This document shows, piece by piece, positions 55,511 to 63,987 of a DNA stretch of 64,000 nucleotides; position 1 is the stretch's first letter; each line of letters starts with the position of its first letter. The notes below the pieces were generated by a model that saw only the letters and a program-made list of their open reading frames with translations, was not told the origin of the DNA and made no database searches. Made by a program: the position numbers and the translations under genes. The DNA comes from Phormidium tenue FACHB-1052 (GTDB lineage: Bacteria > Cyanobacteriota > Cyanobacteriia > Phormidesmidales > Phormidesmidaceae): positions 1 to 64,000 of the forward strand of contig NZ_JACJQN010000011.1 of the NCBI RefSeq assembly GCF_014696675.1, written 5' to 3'.

Positions 55511-55553
55511 CGCGCTCTAGAATGTTAAATGGCACTGTTACGGAACCCATGGC

Positions 55554-56750
55554 ATGGCACCCAAAAAGCTGACCGAGGCTGACAAGACTTCTATCTTGAG
55601 CCTGTATCGCCAGCCCCAAGAGACCACATCTACCCTGGCAGAACGCTATGGAGTGAGTAACAGCACCATTAGCCGCTTGCTGAAGTCCAGTCTGCCTGAA
55701 GACGAGTACAGCGTCTTAATTCAGCAAAAGCGCGGCACCCCCGATCGGGCAATCATTGGGGACAACTCTGTGGCCTCAGCAGAGCCCACTGCTCTTGCTG
55801 AAGTTAAAGCGGAGCCTGCTATTTCTGTGGAGGCTGAAGCAGCGCCTGCTGTCGTAGACTCCAAGCCTTCCCCCAAGCCCAAAACTAAGCCTCGCAGCAA
55901 GCAAGTTGTCGATCAGGGAGTGCCTGGGGCTGTGTCGGTTGAACCTGCCGCCCCGCTCATGGCTGAGCCGATCGCAGAAGAGGTGCCTGCTAGTGCGGCT
56001 AAGCCCCTGCGCAAGCGGCGATCGCGGGCCACAGAAGAGCCGGTGGCCGCGATCGTGGACGAACCTCCCGCGATCGTAGAGATCATTGCCGAAACGGCAG
56101 ACCAGGAACCCACCCAGCTCTTGTTGTCAGACCCGGCCCCCGAAAAACCGGCCCCCGAAAAACCGGCCCGCCCGGTGCTGAAGTCGGCCCAAGCGGTCTC
56201 GGCTGAAGCCCAACCGGCTACCGCCGAACCCCTCGACGCCGCCGAAGTGCTCGACGCCACCGAGGCCCTTGACGACGACTGGGATGACGATACCGTTGGT
56301 CTTGACGACGATTACGACGACGATGATGACAGCAATGATGATGACGACAACGTCTACCCCTGGGACAGCGGCAATAGCGCTGCCGCCAACCTCGAAGCCC
56401 TAGAAATTTTTCCTCTCACGGCGGCGGCTCTGCCGCCCCTGTGCTACGTCGTTGTAGAGCGCACCTCATCGGAGCTGGTCGTGCTGCCCCTACGCACCTT
56501 CGCGGAGCTGGGCCAAATTCCTGAAGAAGAAGGAGATTCCCGCACGCTGCCGGTGTTTGAGAACCACAATGTGGCTCGGCGCTTTTCACGCCGCAACCAG
56601 CGGGTGGTCAAAGTGCCCGATGGCAGCCTGCTGCAAACCACCAGTTCTTACCTACAGGCGAAAGGCATTACCCGGCTGTTTATTGATGGGCAGGTGTTTT
56701 CCCTAGGTCAAGATTCCGTAGAACCTGTGCTTCCGGTCGGAGACGATTGA
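55554..56750 (+). CDS. HTH-domain protein with a long Ala/Pro/Glu linker and an acidic patch
   Basis: A 398-residue protein. The N-terminus (about 5-45) is a helix-turn-helix: LSLYRQPQETTSTLAERYGV, SNSTISRLLKS. A long low-complexity linker (about 65-215) rich in Ala, Pro, Glu and Lys includes a doubled unit APEKPAPEKPA, followed by a strongly acidic run (about 240-268, for example DDDYDDDDDSNDDDDN). The C-terminal ~125 residues are globular (LPPLCYVVVERTSSELVVLP). A Psq/IS630-type HTH joined to a unique tail is characteristic of a cyanobacterial family of unknown function. Confidence 0.7.
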   Translation: MAPKKLTEADKTSILSLYRQPQETTSTLAERYGVSNSTISRLLKSSLPEDEYSVLIQQKRGTPDRAIIGDNSVASAEPTALAEVKAEPAISVEAEAAPAVVDSKPSPKPKTKPRSKQVVDQGVPGAVSVEPAAPLMAEPIAEEVPASAAKPLRKRRSRATEEPVAAIVDEPPAIVEIIAETADQEPTQLLLSDPAPEKPAPEKPARPVLKSAQAVSAEAQPATAEPLDAAEVLDATEALDDDWDDDTVGLDDDYDDDDDSNDDDDNVYPWDSGNSAAANLEALEIFPLTAAALPPLCYVVVERTSSELVVLPLRTFAELGQIPEEEGDSRTLPVFENHNVARRFSRRNQRVVKVPDGSLLQTTSSYLQAKGITRLFIDGQVFSLGQDSVEPVLPVGDD

Positions 56751-56856
56751 CCTAGCCCCGGCTTAAGCGACAGGCTGCGCAAAAGCCAGTGTGCCTTGGC
56801 ACATTTCCTGCAATCTCCCCATACACTGGGTCTACTGGTGTTTACCCTGGGGGGAC

Positions 56857-57417
56857 ATGGATGTACTGCTGCACATTGCCATTGGCATTGGCCTCAGCGC
56901 TGCCGCCGGGTTTAGAATCTTGGTGCCGTTTTTGGTGGCTGGCGTGGCTGCCCAGCAGGGTTATCTGACCCTGTCTCCCAGCATGGCCTGGATGAGTACA
57001 ACCCCGGCTATTTTGGCCTTGGCTGCTGCTACCGCCCTGGAAGTGCTGATCTATTTTGTGCCCATAGTCGATAATTTGATGGATGCGGTGGAACTGCCCG
57101 CAGCGGCGATCGCAGGCACCATACTCACCGCTGCCGTCACGGGTGGCGACATGAACCCCTTCTTGCAGTGGAGCTTAGCCCTGATTGCCGGTGGCGGCAT
57201 TGCCAGCAGCACCCAGGCATTTACGGGCCTAGCCCGGCTGGCTTCCACAGCGGCGGGTGGCCCAGTGGGCAACATCGCGGTTTCGACGACTGAGCTGGTC
57301 AGCTCGACCATCCTTTCGGTACTGGCGATCGCGGTGCCAATTCTAGTACTGATCGTAGTAGGTGTGCTGCTGTACCTAGTGTTTCGACGGCGAGGCCGCA
57401 AAAGGCGGGTTTCCTGA
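56857..57417 (+). CDS. DUF4126 domain membrane protein
   Basis: A 186-residue protein with about five helices. GLSAAAGFRILVPFLVAGVA, PAILALAAATALEVLIYFVP and VDNLMDAVELPAAAIAGT match DUF4126. The ATG at 56857 has GGGGGGA directly upstream; the in-frame start at 56791 is worse. The function is unknown. Confidence 0.82.
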   Translation: MDVLLHIAIGIGLSAAAGFRILVPFLVAGVAAQQGYLTLSPSMAWMSTTPAILALAAATALEVLIYFVPIVDNLMDAVELPAAAIAGTILTAAVTGGDMNPFLQWSLALIAGGGIASSTQAFTGLARLASTAAGGPVGNIAVSTTELVSSTILSVLAIAVPILVLIVVGVLLYLVFRRRGRKRRVS

Positions 57418-57480
57418 ACCCTTTGCCCACTAGCCCAGCTACTCGCCCCAACCTTATCCCTACGGGAATCGCCTTGAGCT

Positions 57481-57996
57481 ATGGCTAAAAAAAATACTAT
57501 CCCTCACGCTAAAAAAGCCTTTAAGCATCAATTTGACGCGATGGTGCCGCTGATTTTATCGGAATGGCCCCAGCTAGTCGAAGCCAATCTGCTGGCGACC
57601 AAAGGCGACCTAGAGCTGGCCGTAGACTATATCAGCGGTGAAATGGATCACACCAAAACCCGCATTCGCCGCCATCTAAACGAGCTGGCTGACCTGATCG
57701 AAGTCGAGCCACCGGTCTTGAGCAATGCCTCTCGTCAGTCTGCGATCAATGGAATGTCGTCTGCCCTAAAATCCACTGTCCTAGAGGCTACTGAGCCCCT
57801 GGGAGTAACTAAATCCAGCATTGACAATCTGCTCGACGACCTCGAATCGCGCACCGAAAACCTCATCCAAGAGCTGAAGGCCGAAATGCTGCCCGAGCTT
57901 GAAAAACGCGCTCGCAGCAACCTGGGGCAAAGCCTGCTGATCGCCCTGGGCCTTGGCTTTGTGTTGGGTCTGATCTTGGGGGGCAAGCGTGGCTAG
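57481..57996 (+). CDS. Membrane-anchored helical protein
   Basis: A 171-residue protein: a helical soluble region (about 20-145) with amphipathic heptads, then a C-terminal glycine-zipper helix (SLLIALGLGFVLGLILGG) and a basic end. The layout resembles the ElaB/YqjD/DUF883 type that binds ribosomes or membranes, though the similarity is only in shape. It overlaps the next gene by 8 bases, so they are cotranscribed and possibly partners in one membrane assembly. Confidence 0.65.
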   Translation: MAKKNTIPHAKKAFKHQFDAMVPLILSEWPQLVEANLLATKGDLELAVDYISGEMDHTKTRIRRHLNELADLIEVEPPVLSNASRQSAINGMSSALKSTVLEATEPLGVTKSSIDNLLDDLESRTENLIQELKAEMLPELEKRARSNLGQSLLIALGLGFVLGLILGGKRG

Positions 57997-58378
57997 CTCT
58001 GACTCCACCTTTGACCAAATCGAAGGCTACTTTCGGCGGCTGCTGCGTTTGATGACGGTGCTAGTCGATACCCATCTCAATGTGGCGGTGCAAGAGGCTA
58101 ACTACGAAAGCCGACGGCTGATCAGCGGGTTTATTCTGCTGGGCATCGGCATCGGTCTAGTTACCACAGCGGTTGTGCTCGGTATTGTCGCCAGCGTGGC
58201 GTTTGCTCAGTCTCTAGGGCTGAGCTGGCTTCAGGCGATCGGGGCCGTGGCTGGGGTGAATCTGCTGCTGGGACTGATATTTCTCACCCTGGGGCGGCTG
58301 CGGTTGAGCGGGCCGCTGATGATTCAGACCCAGGCTCGACTCTCGCGATCGCTAGCACTGTTGAAAGCAAAAGAGTAA
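57989..58378 (+). CDS. Phage-holin-type (holin X) family membrane protein
   Basis: A 129-residue protein from a GTG start, with an N-terminal amphipathic helix and two membrane helices (about 48-75 and 80-105). LLGIGIGLVTTAVVLGIVAS and AVAGVNLLLGLIFLTLGRL fit the putative actinobacterial holin X family (PF07332), which in bacteria outside phages is of unknown role. It overlaps the previous gene by 8 bases. There are no phage genes nearby, so lysis is unlikely. Confidence 0.7.
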   Translation: MASSDSTFDQIEGYFRRLLRLMTVLVDTHLNVAVQEANYESRRLISGFILLGIGIGLVTTAVVLGIVASVAFAQSLGLSWLQAIGAVAGVNLLLGLIFLTLGRLRLSGPLMIQTQARLSRSLALLKAKE

Positions 58379-58447
58379 TCAGAGAAGTAAGCGGTCTGCA
58401 ATAAAGAACTTTGCGCACCAATGCCAAGACATTACCCAGACAGGCGT

Positions 58448-58951
58448 TTAGCTCTGCTTTACCATCTGCTGCAACAGACCCAACACCCGCTCCATACTTC
58501 CCTGAAGGGACACAATTTCTCGATCGATGCGATCGAGCCGCTCCAATACTTGACTGTGGTCAAGATTTGGAATCCAGTCTCCGCTGCTACCAGGAATCTC
58601 GTTGGTTTCATTCAGTTTTTCTGCCAGAGAGTCCCAGCTATTTGCCTTAATATCGAAGTGAGCCTTAGCGGCTTTGAGAGTCTTAAACTCCTGCCTTAAA
58701 TCCGAAACTTTATAAGTAGTTGAAGCCTCGCTTTGATTCCTTCGACTCAAATCCTCTTCGACCATCTCCACTACCTCACCAATGAGCTGATCGTGGTTCT
58801 GGGCTATCTGAGCTGCTGCACCCAGAATTCGGGAGGTAGCTTTAATCTGCGTATCCGTTTCCTGCCGTAACGTTTCGGCAATGTTGCGTAGGCGATCGCC
58901 TAGGGTCGCAGGTTGTGAAGCCGGAATTATTGAAGCGGAATCGTTGCTCAT
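58448..58951 (-). CDS. Coiled-coil hypothetical protein (second gene of a cassette)
   Basis: A 167-residue soluble protein. LGDRLRNIAETLRQETDTQI, SDLRQEFKTLKAAKAHFDI and DRIDREIVSLQGSMERVLGL predict helices and short coiled coils. The ATG at 58951 has AGGT five bases upstream and lies 14 bases after the stop of the preceding gene, so the two form an operon. The G+C content is lower than that of the genes around it. I do not recognise a family. Confidence 0.65.
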   Translation of the reverse strand: MSNDSASIIPASQPATLGDRLRNIAETLRQETDTQIKATSRILGAAAQIAQNHDQLIGEVVEMVEEDLSRRNQSEASTTYKVSDLRQEFKTLKAAKAHFDIKANSWDSLAEKLNETNEIPGSSGDWIPNLDHSQVLERLDRIDREIVSLQGSMERVLGLLQQMVKQS

Positions 58952-58965
58952 GGATTACCTGTTCT

Positions 58966-59526
58966 TTACTCCGCCAGGATTTCCCTAACAGCAGTCCATA
59001 TACGCTGAAACTTTTGCAGCATTCCTACTGGGTTATTTGCCACCTCACCATCGACTGAATCTACTAGCCTCTGAATGCGATCCATTCGGGATGCTACATC
59101 TTCCAAGCTCTGAATAGCTTGATCCTTTTTGGTTAGCGACTCGCGCAGGACGATCGCCATTTGGCCAATCTCTTCCTTCAATCGCTCATTTTCCCGTTTG
59201 CGTCGGGTCTCCCATCCTTTAATTCCTGCCTTGGAGCGCCGCTCAATTTTCAGCTCTTGCTCAATCTGCTTATACAGCGTCAGGTAGTTCTGAGACTCCT
59301 GGAAAGCTTCGTTGTATTTGATTTCAAGCTCGCTACTTTTGGCTTGCTCCTCGGTATAAAGCGCCAGATATGAGTTGGCCTGTTCTTGAGTTTCCTGATA
59401 GAGAACAATTGTCGATTGCAGTTTTTCCTCTTGCTCTTGGTAAAGCGTTTGACTTTCCTCTAGCTGTCGTGCTTTCTCGACAACTTGATCCTTAGCTTCA
59501 TCCCGTTGCAAGCGAACATTGATCAA
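58966..59526 (-). CDS. Long coiled-coil hypothetical protein (first gene of a cassette)
   Basis: A 186-residue protein that is almost entirely coiled coil: EKARQLEESQTLYQEQEEKL, SELEIKYNEAFQESQNYLTL and SLEDVASRMDRIQRLVDSV. A basic turn (SKAGIKGWETRRKREN) breaks the coil near residue 100. The start is TTG at 59526 with only a weak AGG upstream. The same frame stays open upstream to 59622 (reading AEPIPPNELRQLLINVRL), so the gene may once have begun further upstream, perhaps in another frame (see the entry at 59523). The function is unknown. Confidence 0.6.
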   Translation of the reverse strand: MINVRLQRDEAKDQVVEKARQLEESQTLYQEQEEKLQSTIVLYQETQEQANSYLALYTEEQAKSSELEIKYNEAFQESQNYLTLYKQIEQELKIERRSKAGIKGWETRRKRENERLKEEIGQMAIVLRESLTKKDQAIQSLEDVASRMDRIQRLVDSVDGEVANNPVGMLQKFQRIWTAVREILAE

Positions 59527-59852
59527 AAGCTGCCTAAGCTCGTTGGGCGGTATCGGCTCAGCCCGCCTCGCTTGCGGGTGCTGGATTGCATTATCGTCGG
59601 CTGAATTACGTCTGTCGGCTCGTCACATTCCCGGCATTTGCAGACACCCTTAAAGATACGAAGATGCATCACCTTCTTCATGTTGAGAATGCCCGTGTCC
59701 GGAGGCTGAAGACCAAAACACCGGAAGAAGTTTTCATAAAGGCTCCTAACCTTTGCGATTAGCAGCCTACGACCGGCGAAATGCCATAACTCAAAGGTCG
59801 TTTGCGTGAAGGCGCGATCTGTATCAGCCAGTGCCGCGAGTAGGCTAACCAA
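59523..59852 (-). CDS. Uncertain open frame upstream of the coiled-coil gene
   Basis: A 109-codon frame starting with TTG and overlapping the coiled-coil gene by 4 bases. It holds a Cys cluster (FKGVCKCRECDEP) that could bind zinc, but the final residues look non-coding. The real protein might join this frame's Cys part to the coiled-coil frame through a one-base shift between about 59560 and 59622. An unrelated AGGAG-CCTTT-ATG at 59741-59753 opens a 19-codon frame. It is equally possible that nothing here is translated. Confidence 0.3.
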   Translation of the reverse strand: MVSLLAALADTDRAFTQTTFELWHFAGRRLLIAKVRSLYENFFRCFGLQPPDTGILNMKKVMHLRIFKGVCKCRECDEPTDVIQPTIMQSSTRKRGGLSRYRPTSLGSF

Positions 59853-59869
59853 TCCAGTGCAAAGCCGCT

Positions 59870-60697
59870 CTAGTCTTGCTGGGTTGAAAACTGGCGGGCC
59901 CCGATCGCCGCCAGTACCCCCGCCACCGCTAGCAGAATGGGAATCGAATACCAGGGGAACTCAGCCAGGGGCTTGTAGGCGGCTGCCCGTAGACCAATGG
60001 TGGTGTAGGTCAGCGGTAGCAGATAAACGATCGCCTTCAGCGCCATGGGTAGAGTGCTGGGGTCAAAAAACGTGCCGCCCAAAAACGACATCGGCACAAT
60101 CAAAAAGTTGTTGAACAGCCCCACGCTTTCAAGAGATTTGACGTTGAGTCCGACGATGACTCCCAGACCGGCAAACACGGCGCAGTTGAGCACCACCAGC
60201 AGCAAAAACAGCGGGTTTACAAAGCTCCAAAACCGCCCGGTGAAGAGAATCGCCACCAAGATTACCGAGCCCGCCGTCATCATCCCGCGCACGATGCCCG
60301 CCAGCATTTTGCCCAGGTGCAGCGCTAAGGGATGCACCGGGTAGAGCAGCATTTCCTCAAAGGTTTTGGTAAAGAGGCGATCGCCGCAGATCGAAAACGT
60401 GGTGCCGCCAAAGCTAATCACCATCGACGACAGCGCCACCATACCCGGCAAAATAAACTCTAGGTAGTTGTCGCCTGCTGAGGGCGTGGTCACCTGATCG
60501 ATCGCATTGCCTAGGCCTAAACCAAAGGCCAGGATATAGATCAGCGGTGACACGAGCCCCGATGCCGCCACCTGAGGAATGCGCGCCCGCAAATCGAGCC
60601 AGTCGCCCCAAAACACCGTGAGCGTATCGCCCCAGAGGGTTCGCAGGGGCAGGGGTTCGATCTGACGCAGACGCGGACGGGAAAGAATATTGGTCAC
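59870..60697 (-). CDS. ABC-2 type transporter permease
   Basis: A 275-residue membrane permease with six helices and the ABC-2 family motifs: SPLIYILAFGLGLG, YLEFILPGMVALSSMV, KTFEEMLLYPVHPLALHLGK and FLGGTFFDPSTLP, the last being the typical loop before the final helices. Such proteins export lipids, polysaccharides or drugs with a separate ATPase, which is not found in the window. The GTG at 60697 is taken as the start, since the longer frame to 60901 crosses a repeat element. Confidence 0.85.
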   Translation of the reverse strand: MTNILSRPRLRQIEPLPLRTLWGDTLTVFWGDWLDLRARIPQVAASGLVSPLIYILAFGLGLGNAIDQVTTPSAGDNYLEFILPGMVALSSMVISFGGTTFSICGDRLFTKTFEEMLLYPVHPLALHLGKMLAGIVRGMMTAGSVILVAILFTGRFWSFVNPLFLLLVVLNCAVFAGLGVIVGLNVKSLESVGLFNNFLIVPMSFLGGTFFDPSTLPMALKAIVYLLPLTYTTIGLRAAAYKPLAEFPWYSIPILLAVAGVLAAIGARQFSTQQD

Positions 60698-60733
60698 GAC
60701 ATCATTTGCAACGCTTCTTAATAGTCTACGGCG

Positions 60734-60935
60734 TAGGGGGCTGATGAGTTTTGTTCGCGTAGCGTCTCCAGAGGAGAAATGTTGAGTTTTGAATGTTGAG
60801 TTCTCGCTATAAGCCCTGCCGGTCGGGTCGCCCAAGCCTCTGGCTGTCCGCAGGCGAGCCGCCTGCTCGACGATAGCCGAGGAACTTTCGCCACTCGACA
60901 TTTAAAACTAAGAACTCAAAATTCTCTACCCCCTA
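60734..60935. repeat. MITE-like repeat element upstream of the permease
   Basis: TAGGGGG (60734-60740) and CCCCCTA (60929-60935) frame a 200-base segment. Inside, TTTTGAATGTTGAGTTCTCG on the left faces CTAAGAACTCAAAATTCTCT on the right, and CGCTAT / ATAGC-type arms lie further in. The 5' part also has TTCGCGTAGCGTCTCCAGAG, close to a repeat common in filamentous cyanobacteria as I recall it. No transposase is present. It sits between the permease start and a small gene. Confidence 0.5.
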
Positions 60936-61145
60936 GGGGTTAAAAAGCTCGTCTTCGTTGCCAACCCACCACTCTCCTAAGCCCATCAACTCCTTGTGCA
61001 GCGCCTGGAGTTCTTCCATGTAGAGTTCAGGGGGGGTGGTGTCTTTGCGTTCTTCTAGCTTCTTTAAGCGCAGCAGCACGAGCAACCAGGGCTTAGACAT
61101 GCCGTCCCTGGCTTCGATAAATTGGGCAAGCTCGCGACTGTCCAT
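60933..61145 (-). CDS. Small hypothetical protein
   Basis: A 70-residue protein from the ATG at 61145, MDSRELAQFIEARDGMSKPW, continuing as helices with LVLLRLKKLEERKDTTPPEL and ending WWVGNEDELFNP. The helical shape and codon use look real. The longer frame to 61235 adds a Cys/Arg-rich piece unlike a protein. Its stop codon abuts the repeat element. No recognised family. Confidence 0.6.
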   Translation of the reverse strand: MDSRELAQFIEARDGMSKPWLLVLLRLKKLEERKDTTPPELYMEELQALHKELMGLGEWWVGNEDELFNP

Positions 61146-61431
61146 ACTTAACCTGCGGCTAGGGGGGTACGGATCACTGTAACAGCGTTGCCAACGGTCT
61201 GCTCGACCCTGACCGCAGTTCGGGGTTGTATACATCTATTGCGTTCGAGACACGAAAAGTTAGACAAGGTTGTGGGCTGATCCCCAGGTTTTTAGCATGG
61301 AGATGTGCGGCGCGTTGGCGACGCCTTTGCTAGGCAAAATCGCCGGTTTCCAGCTACTCAAAAATCTCAACAGTCTACGAGTGGAGTGTTTCGCCGCACA
61401 GCCTTTGCGAATACTTCTTTGAGGTGGCGAC

Positions 61432-63924
61432 ATGGTAGCTACGTCTGTAGTTCAACAGTCTTTGGTGCAGCGTGATCAACAGTTGGTGCTTTGGCTCGAC
61501 CAGGTGCGGCTAGAGGATGTGCACTTAGTGGGCGGCAAAAATGCCTCCCTCGGCGAAATGATTCAGCAGTTAACGCCCAAGGGCGTGAGAGTGCCGACGG
61601 GGTTTGCTACCACCTCCTACGCCTACCGCTACTTTATTGAGAAAACTGGGCTAGATGCCCAACTGCGACAGGTGCTGGGCGGCTTTGACGTCAACGATGT
61701 GAGTGAGCTGCGGCGGCGGGGCAGAAAGGCGCGATCGCTCATTCTCAACGCCACCTTCCCCGACGACTTGAAGACTGCCATTCTCGCTGCTTACCACCAG
61801 ATGTGTGAGGAGGCGGGGCAGAGCCTTTGCTTCGATGATGAGTCTTGCCTACAAGACCATGCTTACACCGAGGTAGACGTGGCCGTGCGCTCTAGTGCCA
61901 CCGCCGAAGATTTGCCCGATGCCAGCTTTGCGGGTCAGCAGGAGACCTACCTCAATGTCTACGGCGACCAAGCGGTGCTGATCGCCTGCAAGAAGTGCTA
62001 CGCCTCGCTGTTTACCGATCGCGCTATTTCCTACCGCACTACCAAGCACTTCGACCACTTTGATGTAGCGCTGTCGGTCTGCATTCAGCGCATGGTGCGC
62101 TCTGACCTGGCCACTTCCGGCGTCATGTTCTCGATCGATACCGAAACGGGCTTTCAAGATGCGGTGCTGATTACTGCCGCCTACGGCCTGGGCGAAAACG
62201 TGGTGCAGGGCACGGTAAACCCCGACGAGTACGTGGTGTTTAAGCCCACTCTCAAGTCGGGCCATAAACCTATTCTCAGCAAGCGTTTGGGCACCAAGGC
62301 GCTGCGCATGGTTTACAACACCACCGGCACCGAGCTGACCAAAAACGAGCCGGTGCCCCAGGCCGATCAGGGTCGCTTTGCGATCGGAGAAGAGGATATT
62401 CTTCAGCTAGCCCACTGGGCCTGCACCATCGAAGCGCACTACACCGAGCTGCGCGGCGTCAACAGCCCCATGGATATTGAGTGGGCCAAGGATGGCCACA
62501 CGGGCGAGCTGTTTATTGTGCAGGCCCGGCCCGAGACGGTGCAGTCGCAGAAGTCGCAAAATGAGCTGCGATCGTACATTCTTGACGTGCCCGAGGGCGT
62601 AGAGCCGGTCGCCCGAGGGCGCGCTGTAGGTGACCTGATTGGCCAGGGTGAGGCCTGCGTCATTTTAGATGTCTCTCAGATTACTCAGTTCCGCCCTGGT
62701 GAGGTGCTGGTCACCGCCCGCACCGACCCCGACTGGGAGCCGATTATGAAACAGGCCAGCGCGATCGTGACTGACCAGGGTGGGCGCACCTGCCACGCTG
62801 CTATCATTGCGCGGGAATTGGGGATACCTGCGATCGTTGGCTGCGACAACGCCACCCAAATGCTCACCATGGGCGAACCTGTGACTGTCTCCTGCGCCGA
62901 GGGCGAAGAAGGGGTGATCTACCGGGGCGAGCTGCCCTTTAGGGTCGAAACCACCAAACTCGACAGCCTGCCCGAAACCCGCACCAAGATTATGATGAAT
63001 GTGGGCAACCCCGAGCTGGCCTTTACCCTAGCCGCCCTGCCCAATGACGGCGTCGGCCTGGCCCGTCTCGAATTTATCATTGCCAACCACATCAAGGTGC
63101 ATCCGCTGGCTCTGCTCAACTTCGACAGCCTCGCCAATGGCTCTGAAAAGCGCGAAATTCAGCAGCTTACCGCCCTTTACGACCACAAACCCGACTATTT
63201 TGTCGATAAGCTCGCCCAGGGCGTTGGCACCCTGGCTGCGGCCTTTTATCCCAAACCGGTCGTCGTCCGGCTATCCGACTTTAAGAGCAACGAGTATGCC
63301 CACCTGCTGGGGGGCAGCACCTTCGAACCCGACGAAGAAAACCCGATGCTGGGCTGGCGTGGTGCCTCGCGCTACTACGACGATCGCTACCGCGATGGCT
63401 TTGCCCTAGAGTGCCAGGCGCTCAAGCGGGTGCGCGATGACATGGGCCTCACCAACGTGATACTGATGGTGCCTTTCTGCCGCACCCCCGACGAGGGCCG
63501 CCGAGTGCTCGAAGAAATGGCCCAGCACGGCCTGGTGCGTGGCGAAAATGAGCTGAAGGTCTACGTGATGTGCGAACTGCCCAATAACGTAATCTTGGCC
63601 GACGAGTTCAGCCAGGTGTTCGACGGTTTCTCCATTGGCTCCAACGATCTGACGCAGCTCACCCTGGGTCTCGATCGCGACTCTTCCCTGGTGGCCCACT
63701 TGTTTGATGAACGCAGCACCGGGGTCAAGCGCATGGTGAAGATGGCGATTGCAACCGCGAAGGAGTACAACCGCAAGATCGGCATCTGCGGCCAGGGGCC
63801 GAGCGACTACCCCGAATTTGCCCGCTTCTTAGTGGAGCAGGGCATTGACTCCATCAGCCTCAACCCCGACACGGTGATTAAAACCCGCCTAGAGATCGCC
63901 GATATGGAACAGCAGATGGGCTAG
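61432..63924 (+). CDS. ppsA: Phosphoenolpyruvate synthase
   Basis: Converts pyruvate, ATP and water to phosphoenolpyruvate, AMP and phosphate, feeding gluconeogenesis. The 830-residue protein has the ATP-grasp domain (VHLVGGKNASLGEM, VAVRSSATAEDLPDASFAGQ, YGLGENVVQGTVNPDEY), the phosphohistidine domain with the catalytic His455 in GGRTCHAAIIARELGIPA, and the PEP/pyruvate-binding barrel (LPNDGVGLARLEFI, DGFSIGSNDLTQLTLGLDRD). The ATG at 61432 follows GAGGTGG by a few bases. A strong terminator follows. Confidence 0.96.
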   Translation: MVATSVVQQSLVQRDQQLVLWLDQVRLEDVHLVGGKNASLGEMIQQLTPKGVRVPTGFATTSYAYRYFIEKTGLDAQLRQVLGGFDVNDVSELRRRGRKARSLILNATFPDDLKTAILAAYHQMCEEAGQSLCFDDESCLQDHAYTEVDVAVRSSATAEDLPDASFAGQQETYLNVYGDQAVLIACKKCYASLFTDRAISYRTTKHFDHFDVALSVCIQRMVRSDLATSGVMFSIDTETGFQDAVLITAAYGLGENVVQGTVNPDEYVVFKPTLKSGHKPILSKRLGTKALRMVYNTTGTELTKNEPVPQADQGRFAIGEEDILQLAHWACTIEAHYTELRGVNSPMDIEWAKDGHTGELFIVQARPETVQSQKSQNELRSYILDVPEGVEPVARGRAVGDLIGQGEACVILDVSQITQFRPGEVLVTARTDPDWEPIMKQASAIVTDQGGRTCHAAIIARELGIPAIVGCDNATQMLTMGEPVTVSCAEGEEGVIYRGELPFRVETTKLDSLPETRTKIMMNVGNPELAFTLAALPNDGVGLARLEFIIANHIKVHPLALLNFDSLANGSEKREIQQLTALYDHKPDYFVDKLAQGVGTLAAAFYPKPVVVRLSDFKSNEYAHLLGGSTFEPDEENPMLGWRGASRYYDDRYRDGFALECQALKRVRDDMGLTNVILMVPFCRTPDEGRRVLEEMAQHGLVRGENELKVYVMCELPNNVILADEFSQVFDGFSIGSNDLTQLTLGLDRDSSLVAHLFDERSTGVKRMVKMAIATAKEYNRKIGICGQGPSDYPEFARFLVEQGIDSISLNPDTVIKTRLEIADMEQQMG

Positions 63925-63956
63925 CACGCTACAACTCCTAAAAACGCCACAAGAGC

Positions 63957-63987
63957 AAGCCCCAGCTTTACAAAAAAGCTGGGGCTT
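63957..63987 (+). terminator. Rho-independent terminator after ppsA
   Basis: A 13-bp perfect stem, AAGCCCCAGCTTT (63957-63969) and AAAGCTGGGGCTT (63975-63987), with a 5-base loop, is followed by TTATTATTTG. It starts 33 bases after the ppsA stop. Confidence 0.92.

Noticed and set aside
56145-56174. Tandem repeat as a possible CRISPR or VNTR array
   Set aside because: Only two 15-base units within one coding sequence and no spacers; it encodes APEKP twice.
57989-58378. Holin-like gene as evidence of a prophage
   Set aside because: No phage genes, integrase or attachment repeats lie nearby; the family also occurs in ordinary bacterial membranes.
60698-60901. N-terminal extension of the ABC permease
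   Set aside because: It translates the repeat element (STFKTQHFSS) and does not resemble a permease N-terminus.
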